From Bacteriovoracaceae bacterium UBA2394 (GTDB lineage Bacteria > Bdellovibrionota > UBA2394): a stretch of 17,437 nt of DNA. The notes below the pieces were generated by a model. The model had not been told where the DNA came from, did not search any database, and saw only the letters and a program-made list of their open reading frames with translations. Positions 1-7,101 of the stretch are shown piece after piece. Made by a program: the position numbers and the translations under genes. Where the stretch lies: positions 14,114-31,550 of the forward strand of contig DDSI01000157.1 in assembly GCA_002343335.1 (NCBI GenBank), read 5' to 3'. The stretch's first letter is position 1, and each line of letters starts with the position of its first letter.

Positions 1-341
1 CGTGGTTGCAAGACTCCTCTAAAAAACCACTCTTCCACAAAGCCGCTCAAGAGTGCCAAAAAGACAATTTGAACATACGAAAAGGGCGTCAGAATTTGGC
101 GAAAAACTTTGTCGAGATTGATGGCCCAGTTAAACATGCGACTACTGAGGAGGGCCCCGATTAGATAGACGATGGTCACGCTAAGGCCGATGGCAATCCA
201 CTTCGCGGACGGGATCTGAGACATTTTCCACGCGTGAAAGGGATCATAATTGCCTAAGTAGTCCACGGCGAGCGTTACAACGACCATTGCGACGTACACC
301 AGGGCATAGGAGTTCATTTCGAGAGCACGAATGCTTTTCAT
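1..341 (-). CDS. CPBP-family intramembrane metalloprotease (Abi/CAAX-protease type), N-terminal part only
   Basis: The C-terminal part lies beyond the left edge. The 113 visible residues begin MKSIRALEMNSYALVYVAMV. They show hydrophobic segments at about residues 11-29, 49-66 and 88-102, followed at 103-108 by the glutamate motif EEWFFR. This fits EExxxR, the first catalytic motif of CPBP (CAAX protease and bacteriocin-processing) enzymes, which are membrane-embedded glutamic/metal proteases. The later His motifs would be off the edge. The ATG at 341 has no strong ribosome binding site; an in-frame ATG at 317 is an alternative. The gene diverges from pgpA. Members of this family include CAAX-type proteases, immunity proteins and the sorting proteases of MYXO-CTERM-like systems (myxosortases). 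Which role applies cannot be decided here. Confidence 0.8.
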   Translation of the reverse strand, partial: MKSIRALEMNSYALVYVAMVVVTLAVDYLGNYDPFHAWKMSQIPSAKWIAIGLSVTIVYLIGALLSSRMFNWAINLDKVFRQILTPFSYVQIVFLALLSGFVEEWFFRGVLQP

Positions 342-409
342 AGTGATGAGAGAAAGGTTAGCTAGCGGGGGTGGAAAATAGAAGAGAGATTGAAGAAAAA
401 ACAGCATTC

Positions 410-880
410 ATGGCGTTTCCGACGTGGGAATGGCGATTGTCTTGGCTATGGGTGACTTGTTTTGGGATTGGCTGCATTCGAAGAGGTTCCGGGACCGTGG
501 CTTCTGCCGTTGCGGCGATTTTTTGGATTTCCATTTTAGAAAACCGGGTATTTCTGGTGGCTCTTTGTCTCGCTTGGTTTTTGGTCGGCGTACTTGCAGT
601 GGAGTACTTTGAAAGAACGTCGCGCTCTCACGATTCGAGCAAAATCGTCGTAGACGAATGGGTGGGCATGGGAATCTCCTTGCTTCTGATTCCCTGGACG
701 TGGGGATGGGTCGTGGCCGCTTTTGCGATTTTTCGGTTCTTCGATATTTTCAAACCTCTCGGAGTAGGAGCCATTGATCGGAATTGGTCAGGGCCTTGGG
801 GGGTGATTATGGATGATGTTTTGGCGGGCGTTTATACGTGCATCGTTTTAGCGGGCATTCGATATTTATTTTTTCTTTGA
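410..880 (+). CDS. pgpA: phosphatidylglycerophosphatase A
   Basis: PgpA removes the phosphate from phosphatidylglycerophosphate in the inner membrane, the last step to phosphatidylglycerol. Counting from the ATG at 410 (156 residues), the family signatures are visible. They are a Gly-rich start (RGSGTVAS, near 25-32), a VDEWVGM metal-binding motif (near 81-87), FRFFDIFKP (near 108-116), and a C-terminal IMDDVLAGVY segment (near 133-142) with paired Asp. Several hydrophobic helices fit an integral membrane enzyme of the usual 155-170 residues. A GTG at 371 in the same frame would add 13 charged residues. I prefer 410 because it leaves room for the divergent promoter and the extra residues look unlike the family, but neither start has a good Shine-Dalgarno. 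cinA begins 5 bp downstream, so the two are probably co-transcribed. Confidence 0.88.
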   Translation: MAFPTWEWRLSWLWVTCFGIGCIRRGSGTVASAVAAIFWISILENRVFLVALCLAWFLVGVLAVEYFERTSRSHDSSKIVVDEWVGMGISLLLIPWTWGWVVAAFAIFRFFDIFKPLGVGAIDRNWSGPWGVIMDDVLAGVYTCIVLAGIRYLFFL

Positions 881-885
881 GACCT

Positions 886-2124
886 ATGGCAAATTTAAAC
901 ATTGAAGTCATTTCAACGGGAAATGAACTTTTAGACGGCACGATTAGCGATACCAATACGCAGCGGCTTGCACTGGCGCTGAAGCCGCTCGGGCTCAAAG
1001 TGCGTCGCTCCAATGTGATCGGAGACGATCCCGCCACCATTCAAGCTCAGCTCGTTCAGTCCGCCGTGCGCTCCGACATTCTCTTTATTTCCGGCGGACT
1101 CGGTCCGACGAGTGACGATCTCACTCTCGAGGTGGCAGCGAAAACATTTGGTCGAAAGCTCATTTATTCAAAGGAGGCGTGGGCCAATGTCGTGGAGCGC
1201 CTCCGTCGATTTCATCGGGAGCCGAACGATAGTCAGCGAAAGCAAGCCATGATTCCCGAAGGTGCGAAGGTTTTAAAAAATGACGAGGGAACGGCGCCAG
1301 GCATTGAAATGGAAGTTGGAGATTGTCGTCTTTATTTTCTACCGGGAGTGCCTCGCGAGTACGACTTTCTTCTTCAGAAGTTTATTTTGCCGCAACTTCG
1401 TTTGGAAGCGCCGAGAGAAAAGGAATTTCTCTTTATTTTCAAAACATTTGGATGGCCGGAGAGTCATTTAAACGAATTGATGAAGAAGTTGAAAGTGCCT
1501 GCGAAGGTTGTCGTAGGCTATCGGACTCATTTGCCGGAAAATCATTTGAAGCTTCAAGTGACGGCGCCTTCGGAAAGCGATGCAAAGAAGATCGTGCGAA
1601 GTCTAGCGAAAAACTTGCGTTTGGCTTTTGGAGCTGCGCTCTTTTCAGAAGACTCAACGACGTTTGAGGAATCCATATTGCGTCGACTCTTGAAATCCAA
1701 AGTGAAAGTGGCGCTGGCTGAGTCATGTACAGGAGGGCTGGCCACTTCCATGCTCACTAAAGTGTCGGGCTCGTCGAAAGTCGTGGATCGCTCTTTCGTC
1801 ACTTATTCTAACGAAGCCAAGGTGGAACAGTTGGGAGTGAGCCCAAAGACGCTGGATGCTTTCGGCGCGGTCAGTGAACAGACCGTGACGGAGATGGCTC
1901 GAGGGGCACTCCAACATAGTAACGCCAGCCGTGCGGTAGCGATCTCTGGGATCGCGGGACCCACCGGTGGTACGAAAGAAAAACCCGTCGGTCTCATTTG
2001 GTTTGCGGTGGCGTCTAAGCGTTCCAAAAAAGTGCTCACTCGAAAGTTGCAGCTCGGTTTCGACCGCGAACTCAATCAACGCTACGCTGCCTATCAGGCG
2101 CTACAGCTTCTAGCGGATTCTTAA
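886..2124 (+). CDS. cinA: CinA-type protein: MoCF-like ADP-ribose pyrophosphatase domain plus NMN amidohydrolase (PncC) domain
   Basis: 412 residues from the ATG at 886, close to the usual CinA length. The N-terminal half is a molybdopterin-binding-like (MoCF/COG1058) domain: STGNELLDGTISDTN at about 10-24 and FISGGLGPTSDD at about 67-78. The C-terminal half (about 255-412) is the CinA/PncC domain, with the nucleophile-type ALAESCTGGLATSML segment and the AISGIAGPTGGT loop followed by KPVGLIW. In characterised homologues these domains hydrolyse ADP-ribose and deamidate nicotinamide mononucleotide, recycling pyridine nucleotide by-products. The name comes from competence-induced expression in Gram-positives. 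A longer reading frame opens at 838 inside pgpA, but the family begins at the MANLNIEVIS start. Its stop is 5 bp from the convergent antiporter stop, with no obvious intrinsic terminator between. Confidence 0.93.
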   Translation: MANLNIEVISTGNELLDGTISDTNTQRLALALKPLGLKVRRSNVIGDDPATIQAQLVQSAVRSDILFISGGLGPTSDDLTLEVAAKTFGRKLIYSKEAWANVVERLRRFHREPNDSQRKQAMIPEGAKVLKNDEGTAPGIEMEVGDCRLYFLPGVPREYDFLLQKFILPQLRLEAPREKEFLFIFKTFGWPESHLNELMKKLKVPAKVVVGYRTHLPENHLKLQVTAPSESDAKKIVRSLAKNLRLAFGAALFSEDSTTFEESILRRLLKSKVKVALAESCTGGLATSMLTKVSGSSKVVDRSFVTYSNEAKVEQLGVSPKTLDAFGAVSEQTVTEMARGALQHSNASRAVAISGIAGPTGGTKEKPVGLIWFAVASKRSKKVLTRKLQLGFDRELNQRYAAYQALQLLADS

Positions 2125-2129
2125 GAGGG

Positions 2130-3935
2130 CTAACTGGCCACTTTTTCCATCGGTTTATCTTGTTCGAAGATCTTTCGCAGCTCTTCCGCCGATTTTAGTG
2201 TGAACTTGATCATCTCATCCTCGTTGTTGAGATATTGCTTTTGCTGCGAAAGTACTTGCTCGTCGTGTTCCTGGAATCGCTGAACAGTTTCGGAAGCTGC
2301 GGAGAAGGAGAGGCCCATCTGTCGCAGAATTTCTTCCGTCAGATAAAGGCTCGAATGAAAGGTTTCTCGAACGAGATGATGCTGCGGGATGCCCAGCTCC
2401 ATGAGTTTCAAAGCATGTTCTCGATTTCGAACTCGAGCGAAAATCTTCAAATGCGGGAAATTCTTCAGTACGGTTTCCACCGTGTGAATGGAAGATTTAG
2501 GATCATCAATGGTGACAATAATCATCTGGGCGCTGTGTGCTCCGGCGGTTTTTAAGAGGTCCAACCGAGAGGCGTCTCCAAAGAATACTTGCACGCCGTA
2601 TTTTCGAACAAAATCCACTTGTTCAACATCACTCTCGAGCACGGTGCAGTTGATATTTTGCAAACGTAGAATGCGATGTACGATTTGGCCCACACGGCCG
2701 TAGCCTGCAAGGATCACTCGGTTGTGATCGACTTCGGCATCGAAAGTGCGGGTGTCCTTTCGTTTGGCGATCGAGTTGACTAGGGCATTTCCCGCGCCAT
2801 TTAAAAGAGGAGATAGCGCCATCGAGAGCGAGACGACCAAGATGGCTACACTGGTCTCGCTGGGTTGAAAAAGTCCGAGTTGAGTTCCCAAGGTGAAAAG
2901 TACAAAGGCGAATTCACTTCCTTGCCCGAGAAGGATGGCCGTCAGCACGTCACTCCTAGATCGCAGGCAGCGTTGAGGGATTTTGAGCGAAATCCAATTC
3001 AAGATAACTTTTACGACCATGAAGAGAGCCGTTAATCCGAGGACGAGAAACGGACGATTGAGTAGGACTCCAAAATCAATGGAGACTCCAACGGAGACAA
3101 AAAAGAGTCCGAGGAGCAAGCCTTTGAAAGGTTCTACATCCGCCTGGAGCTCGTGGCGGTAATTAGAATTTGCAAGGAGAACCCCACCTAAAAATGCGCC
3201 GAGCGCCATGGAGAGGCCGACAAATTGCATGAGGACCGCGAGTGTGAGGACGATAAAAAGAGAGGCGGCGGTGAGGAGCTCTTGCATTTGGGCTTTCGCT
3301 AAATAGCGGAAGAGAGCGGGGATGACATAGATTCCGAGGGGAATCAGGAGCGCGATGGCCCCAAGACCTTTCAAGGTGGCGATCAGCCCTGAGTGAAAAT
3401 CAATTTGCGCGCCACCACTGGCAAGTAGCGGAAACAAAATGAGAAGCGGGATGACGGCTAGATCTTGGAAGAGCAAAATGCCAAATGTTTTTTGGCCAAA
3501 TTCTGTAGTGAGCTCACGCTTTTCCGTAAGTATCTGCATCGCCACGGCCGTGGATGAAAGTGCGAGCGCCAATCCCATGGCAAGCGTGGACTGCAGACTC
3601 GCGTGAGAACACAAAAAACTCATCACCACCGCCATCGCGAGACCAACAACCAGGAGTTGTGACGTGCCAAGGACAAAGACGAGCTGTCGCATCACCCAAA
3701 GTCGTTTGGGTGAAAGCTCTAAGCCGACTAAGAAGAGGAAGAAGATGATCCCGAGCTCGGCAACCTGCATGATCGAGTGATAGTCGGTGATGAAGGCCGC
3801 GCCCCACGGGCCTAAAGCAGCGCCGGCGACGAGATAGCCCAGGATAGATCCGAATCTCAAACGCTTAAAAACAAAGACGGATGCGATCCCTACAAAGAGG
3901 AAGACCCATAAACTTTCATAAAGGGAATGAGACAT
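2130..3935 (-). CDS. KefB/KefC-type monovalent cation:proton antiporter with RCK N domain
   Basis: 601 residues, the same size class as E. coli KefB/KefC. Residues about 7-385 form the CPA2 Na+/H+-exchanger-type membrane domain with about 12 hydrophobic helices, including FQDLAVIPLL at 156-165 with the transport-type Asp. The cytoplasmic loop HELQADVEPFKG (261-272) matches the regulatory loop of Kef proteins. Residues about 405-525 are an RCK/TrkA-N Rossmann domain: VILAGYGRVGQ, with GxGxxG at 411-416, and FFGDASRLDLL at 451-461. In enteric bacteria Kef channels release K+ in response to glutathione adducts and acidify the cytoplasm against electrophiles. No KefF/KefG-like ancillary subunit gene is next to it, so the gating signal is unknown. 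The dockerin-like gene ends 49 bp upstream on the same strand. Confidence 0.92.
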   Translation of the reverse strand: MSHSLYESLWVFLFVGIASVFVFKRLRFGSILGYLVAGAALGPWGAAFITDYHSIMQVAELGIIFFLFLVGLELSPKRLWVMRQLVFVLGTSQLLVVGLAMAVVMSFLCSHASLQSTLAMGLALALSSTAVAMQILTEKRELTTEFGQKTFGILLFQDLAVIPLLILFPLLASGGAQIDFHSGLIATLKGLGAIALLIPLGIYVIPALFRYLAKAQMQELLTAASLFIVLTLAVLMQFVGLSMALGAFLGGVLLANSNYRHELQADVEPFKGLLLGLFFVSVGVSIDFGVLLNRPFLVLGLTALFMVVKVILNWISLKIPQRCLRSRSDVLTAILLGQGSEFAFVLFTLGTQLGLFQPSETSVAILVVSLSMALSPLLNGAGNALVNSIAKRKDTRTFDAEVDHNRVILAGYGRVGQIVHRILRLQNINCTVLESDVEQVDFVRKYGVQVFFGDASRLDLLKTAGAHSAQMIIVTIDDPKSSIHTVETVLKNFPHLKIFARVRNREHALKLMELGIPQHHLVRETFHSSLYLTEEILRQMGLSFSAASETVQRFQEHDEQVLSQQKQYLNNEDEMIKFTLKSAEELRKIFEQDKPMEKVAS

Positions 3936-3984
3936 TTGCGCATTTCAGCATTCCTTAAGAGCGAAGTCTTCAATTTCGTTATGT

Positions 3985-4878
3985 CTACGTTCGTTGACGT
4001 TTGCGGCGCACAAAGAAAAGGAAGGCGAGCGCCGCCAGAAGTAACATTGCGAAGGGACCGTGATGAGAAATTTCGTTGGAAAGGCTGAGAGCGCAGCCTC
4101 CTCCGGAAGATCCCGAAGAGGTTTGATCGCCGCTGCTTCCGCCTTGCTCGTCAGACGCTGAATCTGTGGGGACGGCATGCGCTTGAAAATCGAGTGCAAA
4201 AGCAATCCGATCGGCGTCTTCCAAAATTCCATTCTGATCCCAATCCGCTCGCCTATCGTTGGCATCGTACCATTGCCCAAATGCGGCCGCATCCGCATTG
4301 GAAATTTCTCCGTCTATATTTAAATCGTAGAAACCTGCCCAAGGAAACTCATCAGGAAGTCCGGGGTGACGATTTTCTGCGGAGACCGTGTAACCGATCA
4401 ATGCAACTCTCCCTTCTGGAATGCGAATGAGAATGGAAAGATTTTCAGGGGATCCGCTACTCGGGGAGCTCTCTCCAAGAATGGAGGTTCCAAAAAACAT
4501 TTCGTCGATCGTGAATGATCCATTGTCGGAATTGCGAATGAATCCTTTCGTGACAACCTCGGTCGGAGGTGGCCAAACGAGTAGCATGTTCCACTGCGGC
4601 TCAGAAGGATTGTGATCTTTATGATAATAATAGAAGCCGCCTCGTCCATCGGGCCCCCACATGATGGACTCTAGAGTGCCAACATCCACGTCGGGAAACT
4701 CGGGTGCGGGCAATATCACATGGGCGACTGACCAGTGCACATTTCGAAACTCCAGACCCTCGCGCGACCATCGAATTTCAAACGGCGCGGCGTTTGATTG
4801 AGACGACGTCAGATGCAGTAAAAGAAATCCGGCGATAGTTGTGCGTAAGAGGCCTCTCACGGGGAAGAAATAGTCCAT
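3985..4878 (-). CDS. exported protein with two dockerin/EF-hand Ca2+ loops and MYXO-CTERM-like C-terminal sorting tail
   Basis: 297 residues. An N-terminal signal peptide covers about 1-30 (basic R8/R12, hydrophobic core, SQSNA cleavage region). The middle (31-180) is rich in aromatic residues and resembles no family I recognise. Two canonical calcium loops follow: DLNIDGEISNAD at 185-196 (D185, N187, D189, D196) and DWDQNGILEDAD at 212-223. Their spacing is that of a type I dockerin repeat pair. Next comes a low-complexity Ser/Gly linker (about 241-260), then GGGC with Cys262, a hydrophobic helix at about 275-290, and a basic tail RRKRQR. That layout (Gly/Cys, one helix, Arg/Lys cluster) is what C-terminal sorting signals such as MYXO-CTERM or Synerg-CTERM look like. 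It is therefore probably processed and displayed at the surface. A free-standing dockerin without cellulosome genes suggests calcium-stabilised folding more than scaffold assembly. Confidence 0.72.
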   Translation of the reverse strand: MDYFFPVRGLLRTTIAGFLLLHLTSSQSNAAPFEIRWSREGLEFRNVHWSVAHVILPAPEFPDVDVGTLESIMWGPDGRGGFYYYHKDHNPSEPQWNMLLVWPPPTEVVTKGFIRNSDNGSFTIDEMFFGTSILGESSPSSGSPENLSILIRIPEGRVALIGYTVSAENRHPGLPDEFPWAGFYDLNIDGEISNADAAAFGQWYDANDRRADWDQNGILEDADRIAFALDFQAHAVPTDSASDEQGGSSGDQTSSGSSGGGCALSLSNEISHHGPFAMLLLAALAFLFFVRRKRQRT

Positions 4879-4937
4879 ATTGGGCGAATGGGGAATAGGG
4901 GACTTCGCTTACGTTGGAATATGACGTTGGATAGCCG

Positions 4938-4964
4938 CGGGAAGGTTCCCGGCTCACGTTTTTT
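4938..4964 (+). terminator. hairpin followed by T6, terminator-like
   Basis: The arms CGGGAA (4938-4943) and TTCCCG (4946-4951) are perfectly complementary, separated by only two bases, so the true loop must open one or two pairs. Seven bases later comes a run of six T (4959-4964). The shape resembles a short intrinsic terminator on the plus strand. No plus-strand gene ends just upstream, so it would have to end a small RNA, read-through transcript or antisense RNA. It may equally be chance. Confidence 0.22.
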
Positions 4965-4970
4965 AGGCCC

Positions 4971-4997
4971 CTTCCTTCGAGCATGCGCAGAAGGAAG
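4971..4997. repeat. 8-bp perfect inverted repeat
   Basis: CTTCCTTC at 4971-4978 pairs with GAAGGAAG at 4990-4997 around an 11-base spacer. It could be a regulator binding site in the divergent promoter region or an RNA hairpin. There is no T-run on either side, so a terminator is unlikely. Confidence 0.4.
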
Positions 4998-5177
4998 AGT
5001 TACGGATTTTCGTTTGTTAATCCTTAACTCTCGACTCTCCCTATTCAGTCGGCTCGAGGGCCCAAAAGGCACAGGCCGAAGAAAATCGACGGCCGGACAT
5101 ATCCGGAGGCGAGGTCCGTGGAAATCTAGTTCCTAAGCGGTTCTAGCGCTGGCCCTTCAATTGCAATCCCTGCTGGC

Positions 5178-5978
5178 ATGCCCATTCTCATCCTTATATT
5201 AACAACCGTCCTTGTTCCACTCGGGGCTCTCATCCTAAATCTCTATGGCAACGCCTCTCAAACGACCTTAGAGGATGTGCGTCTTCGCGCGACGACGCTC
5301 TCACTTTGCAATCAGCGCAGGCACATTCTGGAATCGGAAATCATGTCGAAGAACAAGGCACTCGAGCGCATCGCCCGTGGCATGGATACCGCAGCTGCTC
5401 CCTGCATGGCGGGCGGGGATGTTGTACTGCCGCCCATTTGCCGAAGCGTAAGGCTAGGGCTATCGATTTCTTCAGCGACGGCCGGCACAATCGAGCGCGC
5501 CCAAGATGCTCTTCGTCTGAGTTACCCCTTTCGATCTCGCACTCTTCAGCAGACCCTTGCCAAGGCAAATGAGTTCAGTGATCCGCGGCTTCACGGAATA
5601 CTTCGGGTGGAGAATGCGCTTCGAAAGGGCTGGGCCATGAATGATGGGCTCCGACGTATAAGCCATGGAAAACTTCGGCGGGCTTATGAAGTCTATTTCA
5701 AAATTTCTTGGCCCAAAAGTTTAGAGATCGACCGCGCGACCTTTCGTCGAGCGAATCGATTTCAATCGACCTTCTATCCGCAGCGTCAACTGGTCGGCGT
5801 GAATTCAGCGGCACTCAATGCCTCTCGTCACTCAACCTGGAAAAACGAGCGGGCTGTCGCAATCTCTCGTCGCACTTGTGAGGTTGCTCCTGGCGAAGGC
5901 TCTTGGACTGCTCCGGACAGCCTTCCAACATTTCAAGTCGTGGAGCAACGCATCATACCTCAACTGCTGTCACCATGA
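5178..5978 (+). CDS. unrecognised protein with one N-terminal membrane helix
   Basis: 266 residues, no family recognised. It opens with a strongly hydrophobic segment (PILILILTTVLVPLGALIL, 2-20) preceded by no basic residue. It then continues as a Lys/Arg-rich, largely helical-looking domain with four cysteines (C44, C76, C88, C234). An uncleaved N-terminal anchor followed directly by a helix is the general plan of TadE/TadG-type or pseudopilin-like proteins, but no pilin prepilin-peptidase motif is visible, so this is only a shape resemblance. The ATG at 5178 lacks a clear Shine-Dalgarno. Its stop (5976-5978) lies 4 bp before the best start of the cyclase-like gene, so the two are almost certainly co-transcribed and translationally linked. 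The protein may therefore be a partner or sensor for the cyclase homologue. Confidence 0.7.
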   Translation: MPILILILTTVLVPLGALILNLYGNASQTTLEDVRLRATTLSLCNQRRHILESEIMSKNKALERIARGMDTAAAPCMAGGDVVLPPICRSVRLGLSISSATAGTIERAQDALRLSYPFRSRTLQQTLAKANEFSDPRLHGILRVENALRKGWAMNDGLRRISHGKLRRAYEVYFKISWPKSLEIDRATFRRANRFQSTFYPQRQLVGVNSAALNASRHSTWKNERAVAISRRTCEVAPGEGSWTAPDSLPTFQVVEQRIIPQLLSP

Positions 5979-5982
5979 ATTT

Positions 5983-7101
5983 GTGGGAGAGAGGTTCATT
6001 TTTGCACGAACGTGGCTCGCCGCCGGAATTCTTGCGGTCGCGCTTGTCGTGTTTCAAGGCGGGGAGGGCAATCAGGCATTTATCCTCGGCCTTCTTGATG
6101 GTGAATGGCTTCGCTTGAAGCAACACTACGGCCTTCTGAGTCCCTTGGCGCTCTTTGAAAAATCTTCCATTGGAGAATTTCAAACATTTGTTGCGCTTCT
6201 CTCTGGGATCTTTGCATTCTGGATTTCTCAGCGAGGCCGGCTCCGTCACACCGTTTCATTTGCGATAGGATCTCTCGTGATTTATACCGCGGGAGATTTA
6301 TTCCTTACCGCGTTCCTAGAGTTTCGAACCTATCCGATCGAAGGCGCGGTTCTTCTCGTGGCCTTTGGAATGCTCTCGATCGCCACGCAATCGAATCGCG
6401 ATCGTCAAGAGCGGCTCGCCATTGAGCGAGCACTAAGCGGTTATGTGAGCGATGAGCGACTCCATCGGTTGATGACGGGCAAAGAGAGACTTCATTTGGA
6501 AGGTCGCCAGAAAATATTGACGGCACTTCTCGTCGACATCGATCAATTCTCCAAATTGGTCGATGGTCTTACGACCGAGGAGATTTTTGTACTCATGCAG
6601 CGATTTTCTCAGCGCTTGGATCCCATCGTGATGCGATTTGGCGGCATGATCGACAAGAAAATGGGAGACGGTCTCCTCGCCATTTTTGGAGACTCCGATG
6701 CGATTGAAAAACCGGAATTCGCTGCCGAAGCCGCCGTTCAATGTGCGGTACAAATTCAAGAGATGATGGATCGACAGCCTTTGCTCGTAGGCCCCGGCCA
6801 ACGCGTGAAAGTGAGGATTGGCGTAAGCACCGGCCTCATGCTCGTAGGAAATGCGGGCTCGCTGCATCATTTCAATTACACCGCAGTCGGTGAGGCCGTG
6901 ACTCTCACGCAGCAGTTGGAACAGGCTTGTCCCGCCGGAGGAATTCTCGTGAGCGAGGCCACGTATAAATCTTTACCTCGCGGTTGGTTGTCCGAGCCCA
7001 TGGATATTCACGCGAAGTATGGTTTGGGCTGGATACGTGCGTACCGCGTTCGCGGCCACGCGGATTCCTGGAGCGCAAAGCGCGGGAGTACTAGTTCCTA
7101 A
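5983..7101 (+). CDS. membrane-bound class III adenylate/guanylate cyclase homologue with altered active site
   Basis: About 372 residues from the GTG at 5983. The open frame continues upstream to an ATG at 5818, but that would overlap the previous gene by 161 bp. Four hydrophobic helices lie at about 8-25, 67-83, 91-113 and 120-134. A linker follows, then the class III cyclase catalytic domain from about residue 175. Both metal-binding aspartates are present: LLVDIDQFSKL (D185) and DKKMGDGLLAIFGD (D229, with the usual Lys upstream). The transition-state segment, normally GD-x-VN-x-A-x-RLE, reads GEAVTLTQQLE. The catalytic Asn is therefore Thr307 and the catalytic Arg is Gln311. It may bind nucleotide or act as a pseudo-cyclase instead of making cAMP/cGMP. 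It converges with the sigma-like gene, the two ends overlapping by 4 bp. Confidence 0.85.
   Translation: MGERFIFARTWLAAGILAVALVVFQGGEGNQAFILGLLDGEWLRLKQHYGLLSPLALFEKSSIGEFQTFVALLSGIFAFWISQRGRLRHTVSFAIGSLVIYTAGDLFLTAFLEFRTYPIEGAVLLVAFGMLSIATQSNRDRQERLAIERALSGYVSDERLHRLMTGKERLHLEGRQKILTALLVDIDQFSKLVDGLTTEEIFVLMQRFSQRLDPIVMRFGGMIDKKMGDGLLAIFGDSDAIEKPEFAAEAAVQCAVQIQEMMDRQPLLVGPGQRVKVRIGVSTGLMLVGNAGSLHHFNYTAVGEAVTLTQQLEQACPAGGILVSEATYKSLPRGWLSEPMDIHAKYGLGWIRAYRVRGHADSWSAKRGSTSS

Larger units (their letters stand above)
4879..5177. other. non-coding divergent intergenic region
   Basis: About 300 bp between two divergent starts. Short open frames here have no ribosome binding site and Arg/Ser-rich noise-like composition, so I call no gene. 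It holds two inverted repeats, listed separately, and a GC-rich stretch at about 5050-5125 with further self-complementary pieces (GGCCG...CGGCC at about 5072-5092; ATCCGGAGG nearby). I could not match any known riboswitch consensus. Promoters for both flanking genes must lie here, but no convincing -35/-10 pair stands out. Confidence 0.5.

Noticed and set aside
838..885. An upstream ATG that would extend cinA by 16 residues into pgpA.
   Set aside because: The CinA family begins at the MANLNIEVIS position, and the extension mirrors the hydrophobic end of pgpA.
2125..2129. A terminator between cinA and the antiporter gene.
   Set aside because: Only 5 bp separate the two stops and no hairpin with a T-run lies nearby on either strand.
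5040..5125. A possible riboswitch, suggested by GC-rich pairing and a GGCACAGG-like string.
   Set aside because: The conserved core of the cyclic-di-GMP, TPP and cobalamin classes could not be found by eye; only generic self-complementarity remains.
4888..5136. An 82-residue plus-strand open frame in the divergent intergenic region.
   Set aside because: No ribosome binding site, basic and low-information composition, and it ends 40 bp before the real gene without linkage.
5818..5982. A longer cyclase-like start at the ATG 5818.
   Set aside because: It would overlap the preceding gene by 161 bp, where that gene's frame looks genuine, and it has no Shine-Dalgarno.
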